From Mariniflexile sp. AS56 (lineage in GTDB: Bacteria > Bacteroidota > Bacteroidia > Flavobacteriales > Flavobacteriaceae), in NCBI RefSeq assembly GCF_030552475.1, contig NZ_JAUPED010000001.1:124001-188000 (forward strand): DNA of 64,000 nucleotides. The letters are read 5' to 3'. Every line of letters starts with the position of its first letter. Within the stretch, counting starts at the first letter, position 1. Of this stretch, positions 32,248-41,656 are shown piece after piece. The position numbers and the translations under genes are program-made. The notes beneath the pieces are model-generated. The model made no database searches. It was not told the origin of the DNA and saw nothing but the letters and a program-made list of their open reading frames with translations.

Positions 32248-33891
32248 ATGCAAAACAAATACGGTTTACTTTTTCTTCTATTAGTGCTACCTGTCACTCT
32301 TATTCATGCACAATTACTTTCAGAAAAAAATCATTTTACTAGGCAAGACAGCTTAAGAGGTAGTATAACCCCGGAACGTGCCTGGTGGGATTTAACGTAT
32401 TATCATTTAGATATTACAGTAAACCCAGATGAGAAATATATTTCAGGAAAAAATACCATTCAATATAAAGTCCTTGAAAGCAACTCGGTAATGCAAATTG
32501 ATTTGCAAGCGCCTCTGAGAATAACAAAGGTGACGCAAAACGCCAAGGAATTAGATATAAAACATGATGGCAACGCCCATTTTATAACCTTAAAGAACCC
32601 ACAGAGCATAGGAGAGGTTCATAGTATAACCGTGTATTATGAAGGCCACCCAAAAGAAGCCATAAATGCCCCTTGGGATGGTGGAATTTCTTGGGAAAAA
32701 GATGTCAACGGCAACCATTTTATAGCCTCTTCCTGTCAAGGTTTGGGTGCCAGCGTCTGGTGGCCTTGTAAAGACCATATGTATGATGAAGTAGACAGCA
32801 TGCTAATAAGCGTTAATGTACCCGATAACTTAATAAATGTATCTAATGGTAGATTACGAAGTGTTGAGCGCTTTGGAGACACCAAAACTTATAGTTGGTT
32901 TGTAAAAAACCCCATAAACAATTACGGTGTTAATATTAATATTGGCGATTATGTGAATTTCGCTGAAGTCTACGATGGCGAAGGCGGCAACCTAGATATG
33001 AATTATTACGTATTAAGAGACAACCTCGAAAAAGCTAAAGAGCATTTTAAAGACGCCCCTAAAATGATGAAAGCGTTTGAACATTGGTTTGGGCAATATC
33101 CATTTTATGTAGATAGCTTTAAACTCGTTGAAGTACCGTATCTAGGCATGGAACACCAAAGTTCGGTAACCTATGGTAACCAATATAAAAAGGGCTATTT
33201 AGGTCGCGATTTATCGGGGACTGGTTGGGGATTAAAATTCGATTTTATTATTATACACGAAGCTGGGCATGAGTGGTTTGCCAATAACATCACTAATAAA
33301 GACATTGCCGACATGTGGATTCATGAAAGTTTCACGGCCTATTCAGAGAATTTATTTTTAGACTATTATTATGGTAAAAAAGCATCTTCTGAGTATGTTG
33401 TAGGAACACGCAGAAGCATTCAAAACGACCGACCTATTATAGGTGTTTATAATGTGAACAACGAAGGCTCTGGCGACATGTACTACAAGGGAGCTAACAT
33501 GCTACACACCCTTAGACAACTTATTGAGGATGATGAAAAGTGGCGTCAAACTTTAAGAGGTATGAATAGAACATTTTACCACCAAACGGTGACTACACAA
33601 CAAATTGAAGCTTATTTATCAAAAGAGACAGGTATCGATTTAACCGCGTTTTTTAATCAGTATTTAAGAACCACCAAAATTCCAACTTTAGAATACAAAA
33701 TAGAGAATAAAGAACTTAAATACAGATGGACAAACACTGTTGGCGCATTCGATATGCCCATTAAGGTGACTATTGAAGGAAAGGAAACATGGCTATTCCC
33801 TAAGGCAGAGTGGAAAACAAAAGTTTTAGAAACTAAAAATGCGACATTTGATATAGACCCAGATTTTTATGTTGAATCAACAAAGATTTAA
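32248..33891 (+). CDS. Exported M1-family aminopeptidase
   Basis: 547 residues with a signal peptide (KYGLLFLLLVLPVTLIHAQ). The M1 gluzincin site is complete: HEAGHEWFANNITNKD with the third ligand Glu in MWIHESF (about residues 338-361). The exopeptidase motif is LGMEHQSSVTYGN (about 300), the flavobacterial form of GAMEN. It is shorter than full M1 enzymes because it lacks the C-terminal helical domain. It should release N-terminal amino acids from peptides in the periplasm. A promoter element lies just upstream, and the YdeI-family gene follows after 5 bases. Confidence 0.9.
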   Translation: MQNKYGLLFLLLVLPVTLIHAQLLSEKNHFTRQDSLRGSITPERAWWDLTYYHLDITVNPDEKYISGKNTIQYKVLESNSVMQIDLQAPLRITKVTQNAKELDIKHDGNAHFITLKNPQSIGEVHSITVYYEGHPKEAINAPWDGGISWEKDVNGNHFIASSCQGLGASVWWPCKDHMYDEVDSMLISVNVPDNLINVSNGRLRSVERFGDTKTYSWFVKNPINNYGVNINIGDYVNFAEVYDGEGGNLDMNYYVLRDNLEKAKEHFKDAPKMMKAFEHWFGQYPFYVDSFKLVEVPYLGMEHQSSVTYGNQYKKGYLGRDLSGTGWGLKFDFIIIHEAGHEWFANNITNKDIADMWIHESFTAYSENLFLDYYYGKKASSEYVVGTRRSIQNDRPIIGVYNVNNEGSGDMYYKGANMLHTLRQLIEDDEKWRQTLRGMNRTFYHQTVTTQQIEAYLSKETGIDLTAFFNQYLRTTKIPTLEYKIENKELKYRWTNTVGAFDMPIKVTIEGKETWLFPKAEWKTKVLETKNATFDIDPDFYVESTKI

Positions 33892-33896
33892 GCCTT

Positions 33897-34460
33897 TTGG
33901 AACTACCCGAATTATATTTTAAAACAGATAAAGAATGGCGCGAGTGGTTGCATAAAAACCACAAACTACACAAAGGTGTTTACCTTATATTTTATAAAGT
34001 AGAACACGAAAATGCCTCCATGCGCTGGGAAGAAGCCGTAAAAGTAGCTTTATGTTATGGTTGGATAGACTCTACTGTAAAAAGTTTAGGAGACGGGAAG
34101 CGACGCCAGTACTTTACACCACGAAACGAAAAAAGTGTTTGGAGTGCTTTAAATAAAAAACATTTAGACCTATTAATTGCTAAAAATTTAATGCATGAAA
34201 GCGGTTTTGCCATTATTGAAATAGCTAAACAAAATGGTTGTTGGACAGCCCTTGATGCGGTAGAAAAAGGCATCATACCCGAAGACTTACAATTAGAATT
34301 TAACGCAAACCACAGTGCTTTTGAAAACTACCAAAACTTTGCACCTTCATATAGAAAAAGCTATCTATACTGGTTAAATCAAGCAAAGCGGGAAGCTACC
34401 AGAAAAAAACGCATAACCGAAATCATTCAGTTATGCGCTAATAATATTAAAAGTAGATAG
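33897..34460 (+). CDS. YdeI/OmpD-associated family protein
   Basis: 187 residues, starting at a TTG codon 5 bases after the M1 gene stop. No ATG in the first 40 codons would keep the conserved N-terminus ELYFKTDKEWREWLHKNH. The signature region is MRWEEAVKVALCYGWIDS, followed by YFTPRNEKSVWSALNKK. The C-terminus is basic (WLNQAKREATRKKRI) and resembles the helical tail that defines the YdeI/OmpD-associated group. Members are sometimes described as protecting against peptides or bacteriocins, but the function is not settled. The close spacing suggests translational coupling with the M1 peptidase. Confidence 0.8.
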   Translation: MELPELYFKTDKEWREWLHKNHKLHKGVYLIFYKVEHENASMRWEEAVKVALCYGWIDSTVKSLGDGKRRQYFTPRNEKSVWSALNKKHLDLLIAKNLMHESGFAIIEIAKQNGCWTALDAVEKGIIPEDLQLEFNANHSAFENYQNFAPSYRKSYLYWLNQAKREATRKKRITEIIQLCANNIKSR

Positions 34461-34476
34461 TAACAAACGCCCATAG

Positions 34477-35760
34477 TTAGTGCGTATATATATTTGATTC
34501 CATAGATTGCTGATTGATAGAACTTGCAAATATTTTTAGGATGCGTTTGGCAATGCCTGTCCATCCGAAATTTCTACGTGCAAAACGAGCTCCTTCCACA
34601 GATAGTTCATTTCTTAATCTAGGGTATAGAAGTGGCATGGACATCATCGTACCAAATTCTACAGGGCGGTGAGGATCTGCAAATAATGCTTGGTTGCCAA
34701 AATCAATTAAATCGCACAAACCGCCGTGAACTGTTACAACACTAGGCGTACCACAAGCCATAGCCTCAATAGCAACCATTCCGAAAGGCTCATACCGTGA
34801 TGGCATTGCAAAAATATTAGCCGATCTATACACATTGGCTAAATCTTCATCTGCCACGTAGTTTTTCCATTTTATTTTATCTAAAACACCTAATTCTCCA
34901 GCCAAGGTTTTTAGTTTTTCTACACCTTCATTATCTTGATTGGATTGATCGCCACCAATAGCAGCTACTAAACGGGCTTCGGGGCAAAGTTCCAAAACGG
35001 TAGGTAATGCTTGTAAAAGTAAATCATAGCCTTTATTATGTGCCATACGCCCCAGTGCCAGAATATCATTTGGATGGATATCATATTTAGACCGAACTCT
35101 ATCATTTTCTTTTGAAGGTACCGGGAAAAATCGATTTTCATCAATTCCAGGAGGGATCATACCACAATTCCTAGGTAAAACATCATATTGTTTGGTAAGT
35201 AAATCTATTTGTGGTAATGTGGTAGCAATAACAAAATTACACATTTGGTAAACAAAGTATTCTTTTCGAATTCGTTCTTTAAATCGATACGTTTTTTCCA
35301 TTTCCACTTCATCCATATCGCTCCCCATACTATGGCGTTTCCACCACCCAAGTGAATGTGGAGTATGTACATGAGAAATCCCCAACTCTTCGGCTATCTT
35401 TTGACCTGCCCAACCCGCATCCCAATAGTGAGTATAAACGGTGTCATATTTCTTTCGTTCTTTTTTGATGGCCGCCAAACAATTGGTTACAAACTTTTTT
35501 AAATGGTCGTGCATATCCTCTTTTCTAATGAACTTTTTTCCACCAAAAGGAATACGCCACACACTATAATTTTCATCAACATGATCATACTCTGGTTGAT
35601 CTTCAAATTGACGCGTCACTAAATCTACATTCTTTCCCAATCTGCTAAAACGCTCTGCGAGCTCTAAAACATAAACAACTTGCCCTCCTGTATCTGGTTT
35701 TCCTAATTCGGCATTAGCACCAACATATCCATGTAAAGAGATCATTAATATCGATTTCAT
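34477..35760 (-). CDS. GT4 glycosyltransferase of the sucrose/mannosylfructose-phosphate synthase type
   Basis: 427 residues. The N-terminus MISLHGYVGA...GKPDTGGQVVYVLELA has the acceptor/donor loop DTGGQ typical of sucrose synthase, sucrose-phosphate synthase and mannosylfructose-phosphate synthase. The middle has HVHTPHSLGWWKR, and the C-terminal half has the EX7E motif EPFGMVAIEAMACGTPSV (about residue 322). It should transfer glucose or mannose from a nucleotide sugar to fructose 6-phosphate. The upstream gene, 15 bases away, encodes a sucrose-phosphatase-like HAD domain, which strongly supports a disaccharide-phosphate product. The donor (UDP-glucose or GDP-mannose) cannot be told from the sequence. 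No signal peptide, so it is cytoplasmic. Confidence 0.85.
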   Translation of the reverse strand: MKSILMISLHGYVGANAELGKPDTGGQVVYVLELAERFSRLGKNVDLVTRQFEDQPEYDHVDENYSVWRIPFGGKKFIRKEDMHDHLKKFVTNCLAAIKKERKKYDTVYTHYWDAGWAGQKIAEELGISHVHTPHSLGWWKRHSMGSDMDEVEMEKTYRFKERIRKEYFVYQMCNFVIATTLPQIDLLTKQYDVLPRNCGMIPPGIDENRFFPVPSKENDRVRSKYDIHPNDILALGRMAHNKGYDLLLQALPTVLELCPEARLVAAIGGDQSNQDNEGVEKLKTLAGELGVLDKIKWKNYVADEDLANVYRSANIFAMPSRYEPFGMVAIEAMACGTPSVVTVHGGLCDLIDFGNQALFADPHRPVEFGTMMSMPLLYPRLRNELSVEGARFARRNFGWTGIAKRILKIFASSINQQSMESNIYTH

Positions 35761-35775
35761 AAGTTTCTATTTTAG

Positions 35776-37863
35776 TTATTTTTTAATAATTTTCAAATCA
35801 TGACAAGCAGAAATATATTGGGCTGCAGACCACGCCTGATACGCTTTCCCCATAGCTCTCCCTGTTGTACCGTGTGCCCACTCTGTAAACTCCCATGCTT
35901 CGTTAATACCTTCTTTATTGATTAAGGCAAGCTTATGAAGTTCTGAAATAGCCATTTCTTTTAACCCTAATTTATTTATAAACTTCACCCAGAAACCTCC
36001 TACAAAAGGCCAAATACCACCATTATGATAATGGTTAGGCAGATTTAAAAGGTTTACTGTATAATAAGGTCTCCAATCTGGATCGCCAGGAGTTACTACA
36101 GGGTAGACATTGGTTACAGGAAATGGATCATTCACACCAACCCCCAACATAAAACGAAAGGTTTGATGCGCCTTTTCGGCATCTATGGTACCGTGTAAGA
36201 AGGCTAATATATTTCCGAAGACATCACAACGCCAACTAAAATCGAACGGTGTTGTTTGCGCTATTAAATATGAAGTATCACCTAATGTAAATTGCCGTTC
36301 TGCAAAGGAGACCGATTGAAATAATTTCTGCTGTGTTGAAGGCCAAAAATTTTGAATAATTTCTTTTTTAATAACTTGAGACCACCTAATATGCTCCCCC
36401 GCTTGATCATAATCGCCCAACATTTCGAGCATACGCCCAAAACACACATTGGCACGATACCAAAGAATTTCATCATAAAGAATGTTATAACTTCTTCCAA
36501 ATAAGTCTGTCCAATCACCCGCTTCCGGTATTTCTAATAAGGCATCGTTATTACTATCATGCGCACCTAGCCACCGCATGGTTTCCTTAATATCTGATAT
36601 GTGTTTCCTAAGAAACTCGATATCTTTAGTAACATTCACGTATTCATAAAACGCTATAACCACCCAAATACCACTATCAATGGAACAAATCCCTCCCACT
36701 CCAGAATAATCTGGCACATTATCTTTTAAGCGTACGTTGGATGGAATTTGGCCATTCCTTGAAATATGTTCGAATAATGTTGAAAGTGTTTGACGCTGGC
36801 ATTGATGAATTTCTTCATCGTGGACAAGCGATAAGGACCCTATTACTGTTATGGCCCCATCTCTCGCCCAAACACTATGGTAATTTTCATCTGTCCCATT
36901 TGGGATATTATCTTTAATAGAACAAGCCGAAAAACCAAGTGGTGTTATATTTCTCCTTAATGCTTCAATTGCTTTTTTATAGCCCTCTCGTATTAAGTCG
37001 ACCTTTTCTCCTTCATCTTCCGCTGCAATACTGCTTAGTTCTTGCTGAATAAAAAAATCTTCTTTATGGTTGTTTTCACTATTAATAACGGCATCATTGG
37101 GCAATATCCCATAGTAAATTAAACCTTCAATAACACCAGCTCCATTCATTCCTTCTGAATGATATACTTGTCTATACTTAGTGAATTTGTATAATTCTTC
37201 ATGTGCATTACCTACAACAATACCCCGTATGTCATTCATTTCAAACATAGCTGAGTCGTTACCACTATCTCCTGCAACCAAAACTTGGTTAGTATTTAAT
37301 TTAAGTTTATTAAGTAGCCATTGTAAAGCATTGCCTTTATTGGCCCATTTAGGAAGAATATCCAAGAACTTTTCACCAGAATAAACCACATTGATGTACA
37401 TATTTGCTTTGATAAAGTCTTGCTCGATACTTGTAATAAGCTCTGGTGTTGCATCATAAAAATAATAACTTCGCTTATAATCGTGCTGAAACTTAGTATG
37501 CTGTTCGCTTATAGGGTGTTGTATATTTTGAATAACCTCTTCAACAGCCTTTAAATTCCAACCATCATCCAACACCTCATTAAACTCTTTAACGATGCAT
37601 TTCTTTTTAAAGTCATAAATAAGTGTCCCAACTCCCGAAATAATATAATCGGGTTCTGGTAAGATTCCGTTTTCTACTAAGTTTAAGGCATCATCAATTA
37701 AACGCCCTGTATTATATGTAAGTAAAACCTTAGAATTCGCCTTGTATGTATTCCATACTTTAGTGAAATCGCCCTTTAGTGTATGAAAGTCTAAGAGCGT
37801 ATTATCAATATCAAAGGAGAGAAGTTTAATATCTTGTTTTTCGTTACTGTTTTTTTCATCCAT
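35776..37863 (-). CDS. Fusion of HAD-IIB sugar phosphatase and (alpha/alpha)6 glycoside hydrolase
   Basis: 695 residues in two parts. Residues 1-260 are a HAD-IIB phosphatase of the sucrose-6-phosphate phosphatase type: SFDIDNTLLDF (nucleophile Asp), LLTYNTGR and VLVAGDSGNDSAMF with Lys-containing WANKGNAL before it. Residues about 285-690 are a toroid glycosidase resembling amylo-1,6-glucosidase or neutral invertase: HSVWARDGAITVIGS, EAGDWTDLFGRSYN, NGGIWPFVGGFWV and EWAHGTTGRAMGKAY. The first part would remove phosphate from the disaccharide made by the downstream GT4 enzyme. The second would hydrolyse a glycosidic bond, possibly of the same sugar. The two activities face opposite directions of one pathway. 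The glycosidase family is uncertain. Confidence 0.82.
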   Translation of the reverse strand: MDEKNSNEKQDIKLLSFDIDNTLLDFHTLKGDFTKVWNTYKANSKVLLTYNTGRLIDDALNLVENGILPEPDYIISGVGTLIYDFKKKCIVKEFNEVLDDGWNLKAVEEVIQNIQHPISEQHTKFQHDYKRSYYFYDATPELITSIEQDFIKANMYINVVYSGEKFLDILPKWANKGNALQWLLNKLKLNTNQVLVAGDSGNDSAMFEMNDIRGIVVGNAHEELYKFTKYRQVYHSEGMNGAGVIEGLIYYGILPNDAVINSENNHKEDFFIQQELSSIAAEDEGEKVDLIREGYKKAIEALRRNITPLGFSACSIKDNIPNGTDENYHSVWARDGAITVIGSLSLVHDEEIHQCQRQTLSTLFEHISRNGQIPSNVRLKDNVPDYSGVGGICSIDSGIWVVIAFYEYVNVTKDIEFLRKHISDIKETMRWLGAHDSNNDALLEIPEAGDWTDLFGRSYNILYDEILWYRANVCFGRMLEMLGDYDQAGEHIRWSQVIKKEIIQNFWPSTQQKLFQSVSFAERQFTLGDTSYLIAQTTPFDFSWRCDVFGNILAFLHGTIDAEKAHQTFRFMLGVGVNDPFPVTNVYPVVTPGDPDWRPYYTVNLLNLPNHYHNGGIWPFVGGFWVKFINKLGLKEMAISELHKLALINKEGINEAWEFTEWAHGTTGRAMGKAYQAWSAAQYISACHDLKIIKK

Positions 37864-37943
37864 ATATAGTTATTAGAAATCAATTAATTAAACAATTTGA
37901 GTGCTTGCAGGACTGCTAAACACATAGAACAATTACTTAAAGA

Positions 37944-37980
37944 TAAAAAAAAACAGGAACCACCTTTTTGGCGATTCCTG
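37944..37980 (-). terminator. Intrinsic terminator after the VWA/MoxR operon
   Basis: CAGGAACCACC (37954-37964) and GGCGATTCCTG (37970-37980) form an 11-bp stem in which two pairs are G-U only in the minus-strand RNA. A run of nine T follows on that strand. It closes the operon transcribed from the right. Confidence 0.82.
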
Positions 37981-38092
37981 CTTAAATCATTGATTTCATT
38001 ATTATTGAGCCTCTATAATATCATATCAATTTTTAAAGACGCCTTAAATATTAATTATTTAAAAATTCGCCTCTATTTTTAACGATATTTAT

Positions 38093-39559
38093 TTAGATAC
38101 CACTTATAAAACTGCCATATGGATCTTTAAACTGAGTCCCCTCCGTAAACCTTAATTTACTAAGCAACTTAAACTCTACTAAAGCCCAAAGCACAAATTC
38201 CTTCAGGAAATAACTATCTTCTTTTGATAGGTTTGGCTGGTATTCTCCTAGTAAATCATTTAATGGAGAAATAGCGTCCAATATCATTTGGTACTCTTTG
38301 TCTTTTAGATCATCTAATAATTCAAAGCCCTCTTTCTGATTAAAAAACCATGAAACAATAGCATCATAAGCACCTTCCTCGTCTTGTTTCTTAAGTTTTT
38401 CAATTTTTGGAAAAAACTCTTCAAACAAACTTTTTACGGCTTCACCTATTAAATTGTAGGCAACAACAGCGGCTCCCTCTTGCTCGCCTTCATAAACCAA
38501 CTCCACCTTACCTGTAATCGATGGGATGATACCCACAAAATCACTTAAACGAACCATGGTTTTAGCATCGCCCGATTTTAAAGCACGACGTTCTGCTGTA
38601 CTTAATAAATTTTCCAATGCTGTGATACTTAAACGGGCACTCACGCCACTTTTCGCATCTACATATTCACTATCTCGTGCTTCAAAAACAATCTGCTCTA
38701 ACAAATCTCTGGCTAAATCGGGCACCACGACCGTTTCCTTTTGCGCTTCCACTAATTTAGCTTCTTGCTCTGTAATTAATCGTGCTGTTTCAATATCAAC
38801 CGGATAATGTGTTAGAATTTGTGAACCAATTCTATCCTTTAGAGGCGTTACAATACTCCCCCTATTTGTATAATCTTCTGGGTTTGCCGTGAATAAAAAC
38901 TGAATATCTAAAGGCAACCTTAGCTTAAACCCTCTAATTTGCACATCGCCTTCTTGTAAAATATTAAACAAAGCTACTTGTATTCTTGCTTGTAAATCTG
39001 GTAACTCATTAATTACGAAAATACAACGATTGGCTCGAGGAATCATTCCGTAGTGAATTACCCGATCATCAGCATAACTCAACTTTAAATTTGCTGCTTT
39101 TATAGGGTCTACATCGCCAATAATATCTGCTACGGTAACATCTGGAGTTGCTAGTTTTTCAGCAAAACGTTCACTTCTATGTAACCATGAAATGGGTGTT
39201 TTATCAGCTTGCTCTATAATCAATTCCTTGGCGTATCTTGAAATGGGATGAAAAGGATCGTCGTTAATTTCAGAACCTTCCACGCATGGAATGTATTCAT
39301 CTAACAAATTCAACATTAAACGTGCTAAACGGGTTTTTGCCTGCCCACGTAAACCTAATAAGTTAATATTATGGCGCGATAAAATGGCGCGCTCCAACTC
39401 TGGAATCACGGTGTTTTCATACCCATGAACCCCTTCAAAAGTGGTTTCTTTATTTTTTATTTTCTGAATTAAATTATCACGCAATTCATCTTTAATAGAT
39501 TTTGATTGATACCCTGATTTTTTTAAGTCTCCTAATGTTTTTATATTCTTTATTTCCAT
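38093..39559 (-). CDS. MoxR/magnesium-chelatase-I-type AAA+ ATPase
   Basis: 488 residues. The P-loop is LLGLRGQAKTRLARLM (about residues 72-87), a variant in which Ala replaces the usual Gly before the Lys. The Walker B region is CIFVINELPDLQARIQ (about 184), and the sensor/arginine region includes FLFTANPEDYTNRGSI. The C-terminal 200 residues are helical. It resembles ChlI/BchI-type and MoxR ATPases, which remodel partner proteins together with a VWA-domain subunit; the adjacent upstream gene encodes one (64-base gap). No chlorophyll or cobalamin genes are nearby, so metal chelation is unlikely. The substrate of the pair is unknown. Confidence 0.85.
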   Translation of the reverse strand: MEIKNIKTLGDLKKSGYQSKSIKDELRDNLIQKIKNKETTFEGVHGYENTVIPELERAILSRHNINLLGLRGQAKTRLARLMLNLLDEYIPCVEGSEINDDPFHPISRYAKELIIEQADKTPISWLHRSERFAEKLATPDVTVADIIGDVDPIKAANLKLSYADDRVIHYGMIPRANRCIFVINELPDLQARIQVALFNILQEGDVQIRGFKLRLPLDIQFLFTANPEDYTNRGSIVTPLKDRIGSQILTHYPVDIETARLITEQEAKLVEAQKETVVVPDLARDLLEQIVFEARDSEYVDAKSGVSARLSITALENLLSTAERRALKSGDAKTMVRLSDFVGIIPSITGKVELVYEGEQEGAAVVAYNLIGEAVKSLFEEFFPKIEKLKKQDEEGAYDAIVSWFFNQKEGFELLDDLKDKEYQMILDAISPLNDLLGEYQPNLSKEDSYFLKEFVLWALVEFKLLSKLRFTEGTQFKDPYGSFISGI

Positions 39560-39623
39560 ATTTTATTTTTAGTTTGAAAAACTATAAGCCTTTCAACTTT
39601 TAATTTTTCATTCTTAACTTATT

Positions 39624-40751
39624 TTATCCTCTAATTCTCTTTTTTCTATTGGTTTCATAATCTTCAAAAATCATTTCTCCCAAACCTTTTATTCCTGTGT
39701 AAAACGCTTTCCCTTGATTAGCATAAGTAAACTCGCGTACAAACTGCATTAAATACGAATCTTTCGCAATCATAAATGTAGTAATTGGAATATGCAAACG
39801 ACGGGCTTGTTGCGCCATAGCGTAGCATTTATTTACAATATGCCTATCTAAGCCATTACTGTTTTTGTAATATTCACCATCGGGTAGTCGCAAACAACTA
39901 GGTTTCCCATCGGTAATCATAAAAATTTGCTTGTTCGTGTTCCGTTTTCGTCGTAATAAATCCATCGCTAATTGAAGACCTGCAACAGTATTGGTGTGAT
40001 AAGGACCTACTTTTAAATATGGCAAATCTTTAATTTCAATTTGCCACGCATCGTTACCAAATACCAAAATATCTAAAGTATCTTTCGGGTAGCGTGTGGT
40101 AATTAACTCGGCCAATGCCATGGCTACTTTTTTAGCGGGTGTTATTCGATCTTCACCATAAAGTATCATACTGTGACTAATATCAATCATTAATACAGTA
40201 CTCATTTGTGATTTGTGGAGCGCTTCTTCTACAACCAAATCATCCTCTGAAATATTAAAATCGCCAATACCATGGTTAATTTGAGCGTTCTTCAAACTCT
40301 CCGTCATAGAAACCTTATCTAAGGCATCACCAAATTGGTAGGCTCTGAAATCGCCTGTATGCTCGTCGCCAATTCCGGGGCTTTTACTTTTATGACTCCC
40401 TTGGCCACTGCGTTTTATATTTCCAAAAATTTGATCTAAGGCCTGTTGCCTAATGGCACGCTCTGTTTTGGCTGTTATACTGATACCTCCGTTACCATCA
40501 GCATCAATTTCCTCTCGTATATACCCTTTCTTTTTAAGATCTTCAATAAAATCATCAACAGTATATTCTGGTGTTGTTAATTTATATTCTTTATCCAACT
40601 CACGCAGCCAATCGATGGCCTCGTCAAAATCGCCAGATGTATGTGTTATTAGTTCTTTAAAAATATCAAAAAGTTTATCAAAAGGTGCTTGTTCTGGAGC
40701 TTCGTATTTTTTAAAAACGAAACCTTTTCTTGAAGTAGTCTGTTTTGTCAT
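39624..40751 (-). CDS. VWA-domain protein, partner of the adjacent MoxR-type ATPase
   Basis: 375 residues. The C-terminal half is a von Willebrand A domain with a full MIDAS: DISHSMILYG (DxSxS, about residue 191), the Thr in NTVAGLQLA, and MITDGKPS (about 275). The N-terminal half is charged and helical, with RQQALDQIFGNIKRSGQGS as a linker before the VWA fold. Cytoplasmic, no signal peptide. VWA proteins paired with MoxR ATPases act as adaptors that bring the ATPase to its target in a Mg-dependent way. It is the first gene of a two-gene operon ending at the terminator 37944-37980. The target is unknown. Confidence 0.87.
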   Translation of the reverse strand: MTKQTTSRKGFVFKKYEAPEQAPFDKLFDIFKELITHTSGDFDEAIDWLRELDKEYKLTTPEYTVDDFIEDLKKKGYIREEIDADGNGGISITAKTERAIRQQALDQIFGNIKRSGQGSHKSKSPGIGDEHTGDFRAYQFGDALDKVSMTESLKNAQINHGIGDFNISEDDLVVEEALHKSQMSTVLMIDISHSMILYGEDRITPAKKVAMALAELITTRYPKDTLDILVFGNDAWQIEIKDLPYLKVGPYHTNTVAGLQLAMDLLRRKRNTNKQIFMITDGKPSCLRLPDGEYYKNSNGLDRHIVNKCYAMAQQARRLHIPITTFMIAKDSYLMQFVREFTYANQGKAFYTGIKGLGEMIFEDYETNRKKRIRG

Positions 40752-40997
40752 AGCTGTATAAAAATACTTTATTTTGAATCAAAAAAAGCCAAGGAATTAT
40801 TAAATTTCTCTATACCCTTATAAATAAATAATTATTTCAGCTTCATAAGAGTTCCCATACCTCTAACACACTTGATTTCAATACTTCCCTTTTCAAGTCA
40901 CATAACACCTTTGTTAAAAACAGGATAATTACAAGGTATAACAGTTGCAATTTGTATATTAGTACTTTAACTTTCCTTAAAATAAAAATCATTCAAA

Positions 40998-41564
40998 ATG
41001 AAAAAATTAAGCATCCTATTAATCTCCCTATCCTTAAGCACTATAGCTTGTAAAAACGAGAAAAAAAGTACTGAGACTGTAGTAAAAGAAACTATTGAAG
41101 AAGTTCTTGCTCCAAAAAGCATTACAGTAAACCTATCTGCAAAAAGTGACAGTAATGTTAGCGGAACCGTAGTTTTTACGGAAACCAATGGAACTGTAAA
41201 CATGGTAGCCACTGTTAGCGGATTAGAAGCTGGCGAACATGCCATTCACATTCACCAATCGTCTGATTGCTCTTCTCCTGACGGAAAATCTACAGGCGGG
41301 CACTGGAACCCTACAAACCAACCACATGGCAAATGGGGCATTGAAACTGGCTACCACAAAGGTGATATTGGAAACTTTACTGCGGATGAAAATGGAAATG
41401 CCAGTATTTCTGTAGAAACGGATGAATGGTGTATTGGCTGTGGAGATGATACTAAAGACATTCTTGGTAAAGGTATTATTGTACATGCAGGCGTAGACGA
41501 CTTCACAACACAACCAACAGGTGATGCTGGTGGACGCGTAAGTTGCGGTGGTATTATCGAGTAA
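40998..41564 (+). CDS. sodC: Cu/Zn superoxide dismutase lipoprotein
   Basis: 188 residues with a lipobox TIAC (Cys about residue 18). Metal ligands are in HAIHIHQSSDCSS, GGHWNPTNQPHG, HKGDIGNF and IIVHAGVDDF, and the active-site Arg is in GDAGGRVSCGGI; the disulphide cysteines are also present. It converts superoxide to peroxide and oxygen in the periplasm. A short insertion, DEWCIGCGDDTKDILGKG, carries an additional CxxC that canonical SodC lacks. A terminator follows, and the ECF sigma/anti-sigma pair starts about 90 bases downstream. I see a TAACTTTC near-match to the -7 consensus at 40968-40975, too weak to call. Confidence 0.93.
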   Translation: MKKLSILLISLSLSTIACKNEKKSTETVVKETIEEVLAPKSITVNLSAKSDSNVSGTVVFTETNGTVNMVATVSGLEAGEHAIHIHQSSDCSSPDGKSTGGHWNPTNQPHGKWGIETGYHKGDIGNFTADENGNASISVETDEWCIGCGDDTKDILGKGIIVHAGVDDFTTQPTGDAGGRVSCGGIIE

Positions 41565-41589
41565 AACATACATAATCAAATAATTATAC

Positions 41590-41619
41590 AAAAGCTACTC
41601 TAAAAAAGTAGCTTTTGTG
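41590..41619 (+). terminator. Intrinsic terminator after sodC
   Basis: AAAAGCTACT (41590-41599) pairs with AGTAGCTTTT (41607-41616) around a seven-base loop. It contains the GTG at 41615, so that codon is not the start of the sigma gene. Confidence 0.8.
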
Positions 41620-41656
41620 TTTATTATTCATTACATTCGATACTTTAAACCTATTT

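Noticed and set aside
37897-38082. A 61-codon plus-strand frame in the spacer between the HAD-glycosidase and MoxR-type genes
   Set aside because: It reads through the minus-strand terminator hairpin and has random-looking composition.
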